From NCBI GenBank assembly GCA_030682835.1, contig JAUXNG010000093.1, positions 1 through 55,902 of the forward strand: DNA of 55,902 bases. Reading direction: 5' to 3'. This document shows, piece after piece, positions 11,370 through 19,590 of this stretch. The translations under genes were made by a program, and so were the position numbers. How positions within the stretch are numbered: position 1 is the stretch's first letter; each line of letters opens with the position of its first letter. Origin of the DNA: Hydrogenophaga sp. (GTDB lineage Bacteria; Pseudomonadota; Gammaproteobacteria; Burkholderiales; Burkholderiaceae_C). The notes under the pieces were generated by a model, which was given only the letters and a program-made list of their open reading frames with translations, was not told the DNA's origin and made no database searches.

Positions 11370-11422
11370 ATGAAGCTCGCAGGCCATCCCGCCCGCTGAC
11401 CTTTACGAGAGGACTCATTGCC

Positions 11423-12313
11423 ATGAGCGCTGCCGTTACCTTGATTTCGCCTGCCGAACTCGCTGCATTGCAAGCCACCGAACCGGTGGTTGTGATTGAT
11501 ACCCGGGACGCTGACACGTTTGTCAAGGGCCATATTCCCGGCGCGGTGAATTTGCGCGAAGTGTTCACATTTCTGGCCACGTCCACACCCGAGGGGCTGG
11601 CGGCTTTGAAAAGCACGTTTGCCCATGCATTGGGTGCGGCCGGTTTGTCTGGCGCGGAAACCGCGGTGTTTTATGAAGACGCGATGAACAGCGGCTACGG
11701 CCAGTCGTGCCGGGGCTATTACCTGCTCACCTGGCTGGGCTACCCGAAGATCAAGGTGCTCAATGGCGGGTTCAGCGCCTGGGTGGCGGCTGGGCTGCCG
11801 GTGTCCACCGAAGCGGCCACGCCCATGCCGGCCACTTTCCCCGATTTGCCGATGGCAGACGTGATGCTGACGCAGGCCGATGTGCTGACGGCGCTGGGCA
11901 CCGGCACGGTGCTGCTGGACGTGCGCGATGTGGACGAGTGGATTGGCGACAGTTCCAGCCCCTATGGCAAAGACTTTGCGCCGCGCAAGGGCCGGCTGCC
12001 GGGCGCGAAGTGGATCGAGTGGTACCGCTTCATGAAGCCTTCGGCCCAGGGCCCGGTGTTCAAGACGCCGGACGAGGTGGTGGCCGAGTGCGCCACCGCC
12101 GGCATATCACCCGACGACACGGTGTACCTGTACTGCTTCAAGGGTGCGCGCGCGTCCAACACCTTTCTGGCGCTGAAGCAGGCGGGCTTTACCGATGTGC
12201 GCATGTACTTCGGCTCGTGGAACGAGTGGTCGCGCGACGACAGCCTGCCGATCGAAACCGGGCTGCCGTTTGCGGCACCCGCGCAGCGGCCGGCGCTGGC
12301 GCTGGCGGCCTGA
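11423..12313 (+). CDS. Tandem-rhodanese sulfurtransferase
   Basis: 296 residues with two rhodanese domains (about 8-128 and 148-283). The C-terminal domain has the active-site loop C-F-K-G-A-R at 238-243 with nucleophile Cys238; this differs from the C-R-K-G-V-T of classic thiosulfate and the C-G-S-G-V-T of mercaptopyruvate sulfurtransferases, so the donor is not predictable. The N-terminal domain has Cys96 in G-Y-G-Q-S-C-R, possibly structural. Rhodaneses move sulfane sulfur, for example from thiosulfate to cyanide or a protein thiol. No signal peptide, so cytoplasmic. First gene behind a consensus sigma-54 promoter; an OsmC-like protein, a flavoprotein and a rubredoxin reductase follow on the same strand. 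Confidence 0.9.
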   Translation: MSAAVTLISPAELAALQATEPVVVIDTRDADTFVKGHIPGAVNLREVFTFLATSTPEGLAALKSTFAHALGAAGLSGAETAVFYEDAMNSGYGQSCRGYYLLTWLGYPKIKVLNGGFSAWVAAGLPVSTEAATPMPATFPDLPMADVMLTQADVLTALGTGTVLLDVRDVDEWIGDSSSPYGKDFAPRKGRLPGAKWIEWYRFMKPSAQGPVFKTPDEVVAECATAGISPDDTVYLYCFKGARASNTFLALKQAGFTDVRMYFGSWNEWSRDDSLPIETGLPFAAPAQRPALALAA

Positions 12314-12417
12314 GCGCATTGCCACCCGCTGCTTTCGCCTGCGGCCTGGCCTGCTGGCCGCACCCGATTCCCTTCTTTGCGTCCGCTTGTCTTTCCCTTC
12401 ACTTAACCGGAGACACC

Positions 12418-12987
12418 ATGTCCGCTACCGACACCCTCGACCCATCCACCACCTCGACCACCGTGAAGGCTTACCTGCGCCCCATCGACGGCACCGGCCT
12501 GGCCGCCTTTGCCGCCAAGGGCAAGGCCAACCCGGGCAGCCGGGGCACGAACAAGGTGCACACGGTGATGGAGGGGCAGTACCGCTCGCTGAGCTATGTG
12601 GGCAACCACGCGCCGGTGGTGGTGGACGAGCCGCTGCACCTGTTTGGCGAAGACACGGCGCCGGCGCCGGGCGAGATCGTGCTCTCGGGCCTGGGCGGCT
12701 GCATTGCCGTGGGCGTGACGGCCGTGGCCACCTGGAAAGGCGTGAAGCTGAGCAAGCTCGAAGTGTTCATGGAGGGCGACATTGGCAACCCCGCCGCCTG
12801 GGGCGCGGGCGGTGCGCTGGAGAAGACGCCGCCCGAAATGGGCTTTCAGGCGATTCGCGTGAAGGTGCTGGTGGAGGGCGACGCGAGCCGTGAGGTGCTG
12901 GACGAGATCGTGCAGCACGCCAACTTTTATTCGCCGGTGGCCAACAGCATGCGCAACCCGATTCCGTTCGAGATTTCGATGGTGTAA
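12418..12987 (+). CDS. OsmC-like protein lacking the second redox cysteine
   Basis: 189 residues. The OsmC/Ohr fold is recognisable from the G-E-I-V-L-S-G-L-G-G-C-I-A-V-G helix with Cys95 and from the C-terminal F-Y-S-P-V-A-N-S region. Canonical OsmC/Ohr peroxidases have a second Cys in C-P-V at that site; here it is Ser172, so thiol-peroxidase chemistry with two cysteines is unlikely, and a role in thiol or persulfide transfer is possible. The ATG at 12418 is preceded by GGAGA. It lies 104 bp after the rhodanese gene, a frequent pairing in sulfur metabolism. Cytoplasmic. Part of the sigma-54 operon by position. Confidence 0.85.
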   Translation: MSATDTLDPSTTSTTVKAYLRPIDGTGLAAFAAKGKANPGSRGTNKVHTVMEGQYRSLSYVGNHAPVVVDEPLHLFGEDTAPAPGEIVLSGLGGCIAVGVTAVATWKGVKLSKLEVFMEGDIGNPAAWGAGGALEKTPPEMGFQAIRVKVLVEGDASREVLDEIVQHANFYSPVANSMRNPIPFEISMV

Positions 12988-13002
12988 GTCCCCTCACCCC
13001 GG

Positions 13003-13026
13003 CCCTCTCCCGCGAGCGGGAGAGGG
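13003..13026. repeat. REP-like perfect palindrome inside the operon
   Basis: Eleven-base arms CCCTCTCCCGC and GCGGGAGAGGG are separated by only GA, giving a very stable hairpin in the 75-bp gap between the OsmC-like and flavoprotein genes. No T-run follows, so it is not a classical terminator. Very similar palindromes occur as dispersed intergenic repeats in many Proteobacteria. It may set the ratio of upstream to downstream transcripts by stalling exonucleases. Confidence 0.7.
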
Positions 13027-13062
13027 AGCGAATGCAACGCCACGCCTCACATTGGAGCCGCC

Positions 13063-14211
13063 ATGAACCCCGCCGACCTGCCGCCCGAACTCGCCACCCC
13101 CACCGAACCCGCGCTGCTGGCCGCCGTGCGCGCCATTGCGCAAGGCCCGCTGGCCGAGCAGGTGGTGGGCATTGACCGCGAAGGCCATTACCCGCGCGCC
13201 GTGTTGCAGCAGCTGGCAGCGGCGGGCGCGATGAGCGCGCACCTGGCGGCGCCTGCCGGCGTGGGCGACTACGGCCTGGCCATTCGCGCCAAGGCCGAAG
13301 CGTCCAAGGTGTGTGGGGCCACGGGCTTCATGATGTGGTGCCAGGCGGTCTGCGGGCTGTACCTGGAGCAGTCGGGCAACCCCGCGCTCACGGGTGAGGC
13401 GCTGATGCAGATCGCCAGCGGGCAGCGGCTGGGCGGCACGGCACTGTCCAACCCGATGAAGAGCTACGCGCAGATCGAGAGCCTGCTGCTGAAGGCCACG
13501 CCGGTGAACGGCGGCTACCTGGTCAGCGGCACGCTGCCCTGGGTGAGCAACCTGGGGCCCGACCACTGCTGCGGCGCCATTGCGGCGGTGGAAGACGCAC
13601 ACGGCCAGAGCCTGGGGCGCGAGCTGATGTTTCTGCTGCGCTGCGACGCGCCGGGCGTGACCCTGCGCGACTGCCCCAGCTTCTCGGCCATGGAGGGCAC
13701 GGGCACCTGGGCGCTGCACCTGAAGGACCATTTCGTGGGCGCGGGCGAGGTGATCGCCGACCCGGCCAAGCCCACCATTGCGCGCATCCGCGCGGCCTTT
13801 GTGATGCTGCAGTGCGGCATGGCGGTGGGCATCACGCAGGGTGCCATCGACAGCATGTGGGCGGTGGAGGCGCAGCTGGGCCATGTGAACCAGTTCCTTG
13901 AAGACCGGCCCGACACCCTGCAGGCCGAGCTGGACGCGCTCACCGCGCGCGTGATGAAGATGGCCGAGACGCCGTTTGACACCCGAACCGAATTCTTCAT
14001 CGACGTGCTGGACGCCCGCGCCCACGGCGCCGAGCTGTGCCTGCGGGCCGCGCAGTCGGCGCTGATGCACCAGGGTGCGCGCGGCTACCTCATGAGCTCG
14101 GACGTGCAGCGCCGGGTGCGCGAATCGCACTTCGTGGCCATCGTCACGCCGGCCATCAAGCACCTGCGCAAAGAGATCGCGCGGCTGAGCCAGGAGGAGA
14201 TGCCGGTATGA
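13063..14211 (+). CDS. Acyl-CoA-dehydrogenase-fold flavoprotein, probably not a standard dehydrogenase
   Basis: 382 residues spanning the acyl-CoA dehydrogenase fold: N-terminal helices, middle beta domain ([20 protein letters not shown]) and C-terminal helices with A-R-G-Y-L and V-Q-R-R-V-R-E-S. In the segment that carries the catalytic Glu of medium-chain enzymes (Y-E-G-T) this protein reads V-T-P-A, so that base appears absent. Proteins of this fold without it include flavin monooxygenases such as DszC and SfnB-like enzymes. The ATG at 13063 has GGAG upstream. The last codon overlaps the start of the rubredoxin-reductase gene (ATGA), implying coupled translation and a direct partnership with that electron-transfer protein. 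Confidence 0.82.
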   Translation: MNPADLPPELATPTEPALLAAVRAIAQGPLAEQVVGIDREGHYPRAVLQQLAAAGAMSAHLAAPAGVGDYGLAIRAKAEASKVCGATGFMMWCQAVCGLYLEQSGNPALTGEALMQIASGQRLGGTALSNPMKSYAQIESLLLKATPVNGGYLVSGTLPWVSNLGPDHCCGAIAAVEDAHGQSLGRELMFLLRCDAPGVTLRDCPSFSAMEGTGTWALHLKDHFVGAGEVIADPAKPTIARIRAAFVMLQCGMAVGITQGAIDSMWAVEAQLGHVNQFLEDRPDTLQAELDALTARVMKMAETPFDTRTEFFIDVLDARAHGAELCLRAAQSALMHQGARGYLMSSDVQRRVRESHFVAIVTPAIKHLRKEIARLSQEEMPV

Positions 14212-15542
14212 GCACCCCCGCCCACGCGCCCGCCAGCCCGTCGCCCGGCCCCCTCTCCCACATCTACGGCGAGGTGCGCGACCTACCGCTGGCCGCGCCC
14301 GTTGCAGCCGTGGCCGTGGGCCAGCCGTTTCGCCAGTACATCTGCGACGCCTGCGGCTACATCTACGACGAGGCGTTGGGCGATGTGGACAGCGGCCTGG
14401 CCGCCGGCACGCGCTTCGAGGACATTCCGGACGACTGGTACTGCCCGCTGTGCGGCGTGACCAAGAGCGACTTCGAGCTGTTTGAAGCGCCCAGCATCGA
14501 GGCCCTGCGCGCCCAGGCCAGCCAGCACGCGCCGGTGTGGAACGCGGCCACGCGGCACCAGGCGGGCGTGGTGATCGTGGGCGGTGGGCGGGCGGGCTGG
14601 CAAATGGCCGAAGCCCTGCGCGCGGCCGACGCAGCCCTGCCCATCACCCTGGTGAGTGCCTGCGCTGCCGATGTGTACGACAAGCCGCTGCTGTCGATCG
14701 CCATGGCGCGGCAGATGGCCCCTGACAAGCTGGTGAAGGAAAGCGGCGCAGATGCCGCGCGCCGCCTCAACGTGCGCCTGCTCGCGCACACCGACGCGGT
14801 GCGCATCTGCGCCGACACGCGCACGCTGCGCACCACGCGCGGCTCGCTGCGTTACGACCACCTGGTGCTGGCCCACGGCGCGCAGGCCACGCTGCCCGCG
14901 GCCCTTCCGGCCGCGCTGTGTTGGCGCATCAACCACCTGGGCGCTTACCAGCGGCTGCGCGCTGCGCTGGGTGATTCAGCGAAAGACGTGGTGATCGTGG
15001 GCGCCGGGCTGATCGGCAGCGAACTGGCCAACGACCTGGCGCTGGGCGGCCACCGCGTCACCCTGCTCGACGTGGCGGCGCAGCCCCTGGCGCGCTGGCC
15101 CACTGATGAGGCCGGGCAGCCGCTGCTGACGGCGTGGGAAGACCTGCCGATCCTGTTCAAAGGCGGGGTGCAGGTGAGCGGCGTGGAGCGCATCGGCACC
15201 CGCTACCGCGTCAGCACCGCCTGCGGCCAGCGCTTCGCAGCCGACCAGGTGATCGCGGCCACCGGCCTGGCCACCGCGCCACGCCTGGCGCAGAGTGCCG
15301 GGCTGGCCTGGAACCACGGCATCGCGGTGGACGCGGCCAGCCTGCGCACGAGCGTGGAGCGCATCCACGCCCTGGGCGACTGCATCACCATCAACGGCCA
15401 GGCCAGCCGCTTCATCGAGCCGATTGCCCGGCAGGCCCGCACGGTTGCGGCAGCCATTTGCGGACAGGAACCCGTGCCCTACCAGCTGAAGCCGGCGGTG
15501 GTGCGCGTGAAGACCACCACGCACCCGCTGACGCTGCATTAA
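14208..15542 (+). CDS. Rubredoxin / NAD(P)H:rubredoxin reductase fusion
   Basis: 444 residues. An N-terminal rubredoxin domain (about 42-92) has both metal-binding pairs, C46-x-x-C49-G-Y and C79-P-x-C82-G. A pyridine-nucleotide disulfide-oxidoreductase-type domain follows, with an FAD dinucleotide fold beginning [10 protein letters not shown] near 121 and an NAD(P) fold beginning [10 protein letters not shown] near 260. It would carry electrons from NAD(P)H through FAD to an iron centre and on to a partner. Fusion of both parts removes the need for a separate rubredoxin. The start overlaps the preceding gene by 4 bp (ATGA) with GGAGGA nine bases upstream, a strong sign of co-translation with the flavoprotein. 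Convergent with the methyltransferase gene, 13 bp away. Confidence 0.93.
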   Translation: MSTPAHAPASPSPGPLSHIYGEVRDLPLAAPVAAVAVGQPFRQYICDACGYIYDEALGDVDSGLAAGTRFEDIPDDWYCPLCGVTKSDFELFEAPSIEALRAQASQHAPVWNAATRHQAGVVIVGGGRAGWQMAEALRAADAALPITLVSACAADVYDKPLLSIAMARQMAPDKLVKESGADAARRLNVRLLAHTDAVRICADTRTLRTTRGSLRYDHLVLAHGAQATLPAALPAALCWRINHLGAYQRLRAALGDSAKDVVIVGAGLIGSELANDLALGGHRVTLLDVAAQPLARWPTDEAGQPLLTAWEDLPILFKGGVQVSGVERIGTRYRVSTACGQRFAADQVIAATGLATAPRLAQSAGLAWNHGIAVDAASLRTSVERIHALGDCITINGQASRFIEPIARQARTVAAAICGQEPVPYQLKPAVVRVKTTTHPLTLH

Positions 15543-15555
15543 GTGCGCTGCGGGC

Positions 15556-16587
15556 TCAAGCCGGCTGAATCGGCACCACCCGCCGCGCCGGCTTCTCCGC
15601 CCGCGCCCGCAGCTGCCCGCAGCCCCCGTCCACGTCCTGCCCGGCGGACTGACGCAGCTTGGTGAGGATGCCGCGCTGGTGCAGGCGGCGGGCGATTGCC
15701 GCGGCTTTTTCCCAGCTGGGGCGCTGGTAGGGCATGCCCTCGACCGTGTTGTACGGAATCATGTTCAGGATGGCGAACTTGCCGCTGAGCAGGCGCACGA
15801 TGCCGTCGAGTTCTTCCTCGCTGTCGTTGATGCCGTCGAGCAGCGTCCACTGGTACTGAATGGGGTAGTCGGTGGCGCGGGCATACACCTCGCCAGCTTC
15901 CACCAGTTCCTCGGGCGACATGCGCGGCGCGCGAGGCAGCAGCTGTTCGCGCCGCTCGGCGCGCGTGGTGTGCAGCGAGAGCGCCAGCGCCGGCTTCACG
16001 GCGCCGCGCGGCAGGGTATCGAACACACGCGGGTCCCCCACGGTGGAGAACACCAGGTTCTTGTGACCGATGTTGCCCGCCGTGCCCAGCAGTTCGATGG
16101 CTTCCATCACGTTGTCGAGGTTGTGCGCGGGCTCGCCCATGCCCATGAACACCACTTTCTTCACCGGCCGCAGCGTGCGCGCCAGCACCACCTGCGCCAC
16201 GATCTCGGCGCTGCCCAGCTGGCGGATCAGCCCGGTGGTGCCGGTCATGCAGAAGGTGCAGCCCACCGCGCAACCCACCTGGCTGGACACGCACAGCCCG
16301 TCGCGCGGCAGCAGCACGCTTTCCACCAGCTGGCCGTCGCCCAGGCGCACCAGCAGGCGCTCGGAACCGTCTTCCCCAGGATGGCGGGATTCGAGCCGCG
16401 CCAGCCCCGCCAGCTCGGCTTCCACCGCGGGCAGCCCGGCGCGCAGCGTGGCGGGCAGGAAGTGCTCGATGGCCCGCTTGCCCGCCGTCTGCGGCAAGGC
16501 CTGGCTCCACAGGCGCAGCACGCGGTGTTCGTGTTTGGGCAGGGCGCCGAGGGCCCGGAGGCGCTGGCGCAGGTCGGCAATTCGCAT
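15556..16587 (-). CDS. Radical-SAM rRNA methyltransferase of the RlmN/Cfr family
   Basis: 343 residues. Radical-SAM cluster motif C-x3-C-x2-C is seen as C-A-V-G-C-T-F-C; M-G-M-G-E-P-A-H-N follows, and the C-terminal mechanistic Cys lies in D-G-G-C-G-Q-L. RlmN methylates A2503 of 23S rRNA and A37 of some tRNAs at C2; Cfr methylates A2503 at C8. The G-E-P motif is RlmN-like, but the sequence before the C-terminal Cys (R-Q-S-A-G-Q-D) differs from the R-K-T-R-G-D-D of RlmN and is closer to Cfr. In this bacterial group the main rlmN usually sits near ndk/hisS, so this may be a second paralogue. The ATG at 16587 is chosen over an upstream one at 16680 that would overlap the divergent pirin gene. 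Confidence 0.88.
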   Translation of the reverse strand: MRIADLRQRLRALGALPKHEHRVLRLWSQALPQTAGKRAIEHFLPATLRAGLPAVEAELAGLARLESRHPGEDGSERLLVRLGDGQLVESVLLPRDGLCVSSQVGCAVGCTFCMTGTTGLIRQLGSAEIVAQVVLARTLRPVKKVVFMGMGEPAHNLDNVMEAIELLGTAGNIGHKNLVFSTVGDPRVFDTLPRGAVKPALALSLHTTRAERREQLLPRAPRMSPEELVEAGEVYARATDYPIQYQWTLLDGINDSEEELDGIVRLLSGKFAILNMIPYNTVEGMPYQRPSWEKAAAIARRLHQRGILTKLRQSAGQDVDGGCGQLRARAEKPARRVVPIQPA

Positions 16588-16660
16588 GGGCTGGATTGTC
16601 CCTGACGCCCACGCCCCGCGGCACATCGGCCGACAATGGTCGCCAGCAAGGAGATTACCG

Positions 16661-17524
16661 ATGAAGTCCGTTTCTTTCATTCAGCGCAACACGCAGGGCC
16701 ACTGGGTCGGCGACGGCTTTCCGGTGCGCACCCTGTTTTCATACAACGACGACCCGGCCGCCTTCTCGCCCTTCCTGATGCTCGACTACGGCGGCCCGAC
16801 CGTGTTTGAGCCCACCACCGCCCGCCGCGGCGTGGGCGCACACCCGCACCGCGGCTTCGAGACCGTGACCATCGTCTACGACGGCGAGGTCTCGCACCGC
16901 GACTCGACCGGCGCGGGCGGCACCATCGGCCCGGGTGACGTGCAGTGGATGACGGCCGCCTCGGGCATCGTGCACGAAGAGTTCCACAGCGAAGGCTTCG
17001 CGCGTAGCGGCGGCCCCTTCCGCATGGTGCAGCTGTGGGTGAACCTGCCGGCGCGCGACAAGACGGCGCCCCCCGGCTACCAGGGCATCACCGCCGCGCA
17101 GACGCCCGTGGTTGAACTGCCCGGCGGCGCGGGCACGGTGCGCCTGATCGCCGGCGAGTTCGAAGGCGTGCGCGGTGCCGCCAGAACCTTCACGCCCATG
17201 CAGGTGTGGGACGTGCAGCTGAAAGCAGGCCACACGGTGACGCTGCCCGCCCCCGAGGGCCACACCACCGTGCCGCTGGTGTACCAGGGCCGCGTGAAAA
17301 CGCCCGACGGCCAGGAAGCCGGCGACGCGGAAATGATCGTCTACGAGCGCGCGGGCGAAGGCGTGCAGCTCACCGCCCTGGCCGACACCACGCTGCTGTG
17401 GCTGTGCGGCGAACCGATCGACGAGCCGGTGGTGGGCTACGGCCCGTTCGTGATGAACACCGAGCAGGAGATTCGCCAGGCTTTTGTAGATTTCCAAAGC
17501 GGGAAGATGGGCCGGCTGGGCTGA
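16661..17524 (+). CDS. Pirin family protein
   Basis: 287 residues, double cupin. The N-terminal cupin holds the pirin metal-site signature H-P-H-R-G-F-E-T-V-T and later H-x-E-F-H (I-V-H-E-E-F-H-S-E); G-P-F-R-M-V-Q-L-W-V-N-L-P and the C-terminal pirin domain follow. Pirins bind Fe or another metal; roles include quercetin dioxygenase activity and redox-linked control of transcription or metabolism. Cytoplasmic. The ATG at 16661 has AAGGAG seven bases upstream. It is divergent from the RlmN/Cfr-family gene with a 73-bp gap. The function in this organism is not evident from context. Confidence 0.93.
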   Translation: MKSVSFIQRNTQGHWVGDGFPVRTLFSYNDDPAAFSPFLMLDYGGPTVFEPTTARRGVGAHPHRGFETVTIVYDGEVSHRDSTGAGGTIGPGDVQWMTAASGIVHEEFHSEGFARSGGPFRMVQLWVNLPARDKTAPPGYQGITAAQTPVVELPGGAGTVRLIAGEFEGVRGAARTFTPMQVWDVQLKAGHTVTLPAPEGHTTVPLVYQGRVKTPDGQEAGDAEMIVYERAGEGVQLTALADTTLLWLCGEPIDEPVVGYGPFVMNTEQEIRQAFVDFQSGKMGRLG

Positions 17525-17541
17525 GTGCGCCGGCGCCCGGC

Positions 17542-17570
17542 GAGCCCTTCAACAGGCTCAGGGCGAACGG
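17542..17570. repeat. Dispersed extragenic palindrome of the CCCTTC-ACAGGCTCAGGGCGAACGG type
   Basis: GAGCC (17542-17546) pairs with GGCTC (17555-17559) and is followed by AGGGCGAACGG, in the 63-bp gap between two convergent genes. The same short element is widely dispersed between genes in Proteobacteria. It has no T-run, but the hairpin could stop or stabilise convergent transcripts. Confidence 0.6.
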
Positions 17571-17587
17571 GGTTTGTTCGGAGGCCG

Positions 17588-18055
17588 TCAGAGTCCCAGA
17601 GCACTCAGCCCGGGGTGCTCCGCCGGCCGCGGCCCGAGCGGCCAGTGAAACAGCCGCTCGCTGGCGTGGATGGGCCGGTCGTTGATGCTGGCGTGGCGCT
17701 GCTCCATGTAGCCCAGGTCGTTGAACTGCCAGTTCTCGTTGCCGAAGGAGCGGAACCACTGCCCCGCGTCGTCGTGCCACTCGTAGACAAAGCGCACGGC
17801 GATGCGGTGGCCATCCACCGCCCACAGCTCCTTGATGAGCCGGTAGTCCAGCTCCCGCGCCCACTTGCGCACCAGAAACGCATGCACCTCGGAACGCCCG
17901 CGCGGAAACTCCGCCCGGTTGCGCCAGCGCGTGTCTTCGGTGTAAACCTTGACCACCCGGTCAGGGTCCCGCGTGTTCCACGCATCCTCCGCCATGCGCA
18001 CCTTTTGCGTGGCGGTCTCGGTGTTGAACGGAGGCAAGGGTGGGCGCAGTTCCAT
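17588..18055 (-). CDS. DUF1348 (SnoaL/NTF2-like) protein
   Basis: 155 residues, a single NTF2-like alpha+beta cone. Motifs typical of DUF1348 are [10 protein letters not shown] near residue 24, T-R-W-R-N-R-A-E-F near 43, and F-G-N-E-N-W-Q-F near 103. The family is common in bacteria and fungi; biochemical function is unknown, and the cone may bind a small molecule. No signal peptide. A 157-bp gap with a dispersed repeat separates it from the upstream cyanase gene on the same strand, so it is probably not part of the cyanate operon. Confidence 0.9.
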   Translation of the reverse strand: MELRPPLPPFNTETATQKVRMAEDAWNTRDPDRVVKVYTEDTRWRNRAEFPRGRSEVHAFLVRKWARELDYRLIKELWAVDGHRIAVRFVYEWHDDAGQWFRSFGNENWQFNDLGYMEQRHASINDRPIHASERLFHWPLGPRPAEHPGLSALGL

Positions 18056-18102
18056 GAAGACCTCGGCAGCAAAAAGCGGAAGTTTCGGGCGAGGCCAAGC
18101 GC

Positions 18103-18214
18103 GCGTTTCGGCGCGAAATGCCCCACCTAGGGGCGCAGTGGAACCGGCTTCGCCGGGCCACAGTGCGCCGTCCCCCCTTCACGGGGGTAGCCGCGTCAGC
18201 GGCGCAGGGGGGTC
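18103..18214. repeat. Dispersed extragenic repeat, family A (single copy)
   Basis: The unit begins GCGCGAAATGCCCCACC and contains GTGGAACCGGCTTCGCCGGGCCAC, an inverted repeat (CCGGC/GCCGG), then CCCCCCTTCACGGGGG and a GC-rich end. Closely similar units occur at 31216-31473. It fills the gap between the cyanase and DUF1348 genes. Confidence 0.75.
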
Positions 18215-18656
18215 AATACTGCTTGTACGGAAGGAACTTCCCCGACATCACGATGTTCACGCGGTCGCCGTTCGGGTCGGCCTGGCGCTGCATGTCCATC
18301 TTGAAATCGATCGCGCTCATGATGCCGTCGCCGAACTCTTCGTGGATCAGTTCCTTGAAGGTGGTGCCGTACACGCTGACCAGTTCGTAGAAGCGGTAGA
18401 TCAGCGGGTCGGTGGGCACGCTGGTGGGCAGCGAGCCCTTGTAGGGCACGACCATCAGCCACTTCTGTTCGTCGGCGCTCAGGCCGAAGATCTTGCCCAG
18501 CACCTTGGCCTGCGCGGGCGTGGCCGTCATCTGGCCCAGGCACAGCGCCGTGGTCCATTCCTTGGACTGGCCTACCTTCTTGGCCACATCGGCCCAGCTC
18601 AGGCCCTTGGTGACTTTGGTGGAAATGATCTTTTCGGTGACGTCGAGTCGGCTCAT
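18213..18656 (-). CDS. cynS: Cyanase (cyanate hydratase)
   Basis: Catalyses the bicarbonate-dependent breakdown of cyanate to ammonia and CO2, which detoxifies cyanate and supplies nitrogen. 147 residues, close to the family's usual ~150. The N-terminal helical domain precedes the decamer-forming catalytic domain; the active-site residues Arg88, Glu91 and Ser114 are present with the same spacing as Arg96, Glu99 and Ser122 of the E. coli enzyme. The ATG at 18656 has AGAGG upstream; the longer frame overlaps the transporter ATPase gene and has no support. It is the last gene of the ABC transporter row on this strand. No carbonic anhydrase gene (cynT) is adjacent. Confidence 0.97.
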   Translation of the reverse strand: MSRLDVTEKIISTKVTKGLSWADVAKKVGQSKEWTTALCLGQMTATPAQAKVLGKIFGLSADEQKWLMVVPYKGSLPTSVPTDPLIYRFYELVSVYGTTFKELIHEEFGDGIMSAIDFKMDMQRQADPNGDRVNIVMSGKFLPYKQY

Positions 18657-18705
18657 GTGTTGCCTCTTGGTTTTGAAGGAAAGGAGAGAGAAAAGGAAAG
18701 GGAAA

Positions 18706-19590
18706 TCAGTGGGCTTTCGCCCTGGAAACGAGGAAGTCAACGATGTGGTTGCGCAACTCGTAATACCCGTCCAGGTGGTGCAACTGTGCGCGCGTGCGAC
18801 CGCGTGGCAGCGGGTTCACCACCACCTCGGCCATGCCGCCGGGCTTGTAGCCGCTGGCGGTTTCCTGGCCGTTGCTCATGAGCAGAATGCGGTCGGCCAG
18901 CAAAATGGCTTCGTCCACGTCGTGCGTGATCATGAACACGGTCTGGTGCGTCTCGCGCACGATGCCCATCAGCTCATCCTGGATGGTGCCGCGTGTGAGC
19001 GCGTCGAGCGCGCCAAAGGGCTCGTCCAGCAGCAGCATCTTGGGCTGGATGGCAAAGGCGCGTGCAATGCCCACGCGCTGCTTCATGCCGCCCGAGAGCT
19101 GGCTGGGCTTCTTGTCGATGGCGTGCGCCAGGCCGACCATGGCCACGTGCTTTTCCACCTGCTTGTCGACCTCCGCGCGGCCCCAGTCGGGCCAGCGCGA
19201 CTTGACCGCGAACGCGATGTTCTGCCGCACGGTGAGCCAGGGCATGAGCGCATGGCTCTGGAACACCACACCGCGCTCCAGGCTGGGGCCGGCGATCTCG
19301 CGGCCGTCCATGAAACAGTGGCCGCTGCTGGCGGTGTCCAGCCCCGCGAGCACGTTGAGAATCGTGGTCTTGCCGCAGCCGCTGTGGCCGATGATGCAGA
19401 CAAACTCGCCCTTGTCGATGGTGAAGGACACGTTGGCAAACACCGGCTTGTCGGCCTGGTAGGCCTTGGCCAGCTGCTCGACTTTCAGGAAACCAGACAT
19501 CGCAGAAACCTTCGGGTTGGGTGAGGCGGCCGGGACCGGGACGGGCACGGCGCGGGCGGCGCTTTCGCGCACGGCGGATTCATTCCACAT
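18706..19590 (-). CDS. ABC transporter ATP-binding subunit, nitrate/cyanate type
   Basis: 294 residues from the first start (19590), or 264 if translation begins at the internal ATG before S-G-F-L-K-V (19500). Walker A G-H-S-G-C-G-K-T, signature L-S-G-G-M-K-Q-R and Walker B M-L-L-L-D-E-P are intact; the subunit resembles NrtD/CmpD/SsuB-type ATPases that drive uptake of small oxyanions. The first start overlaps the end of the permease gene by 11 bp, consistent with coupled translation; the extra 30 residues are Ala/Pro/Val-rich and may be a non-conserved tail. Cytoplasmic, attached to the membrane via the permease. Cyanase follows 49 bp downstream. Confidence 0.92.
   Translation of the reverse strand: MWNESAVRESAARAVPVPVPAASPNPKVSAMSGFLKVEQLAKAYQADKPVFANVSFTIDKGEFVCIIGHSGCGKTTILNVLAGLDTASSGHCFMDGREIAGPSLERGVVFQSHALMPWLTVRQNIAFAVKSRWPDWGRAEVDKQVEKHVAMVGLAHAIDKKPSQLSGGMKQRVGIARAFAIQPKMLLLDEPFGALDALTRGTIQDELMGIVRETHQTVFMITHDVDEAILLADRILLMSNGQETASGYKPGGMAEVVVNPLPRGRTRAQLHHLDGYYELRNHIVDFLVSRAKAH

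Larger units (their letters stand above)
10934..11422. other. 489-bp intergenic region with sigma-54 promoter
   Basis: No credible coding sequence. The left part (to about 11200) is AT-richer like the adjoining islet; it holds a short TTGACTAGCTAG stretch near 10989 but no clear promoter pair. The right part returns to host composition and contains tandem palindromic boxes (11230-11250), a consensus sigma-54 promoter (11354-11369) and a GAGAGG ribosome-binding site (11406-11411) for the rhodanese gene. Confidence 0.6.
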
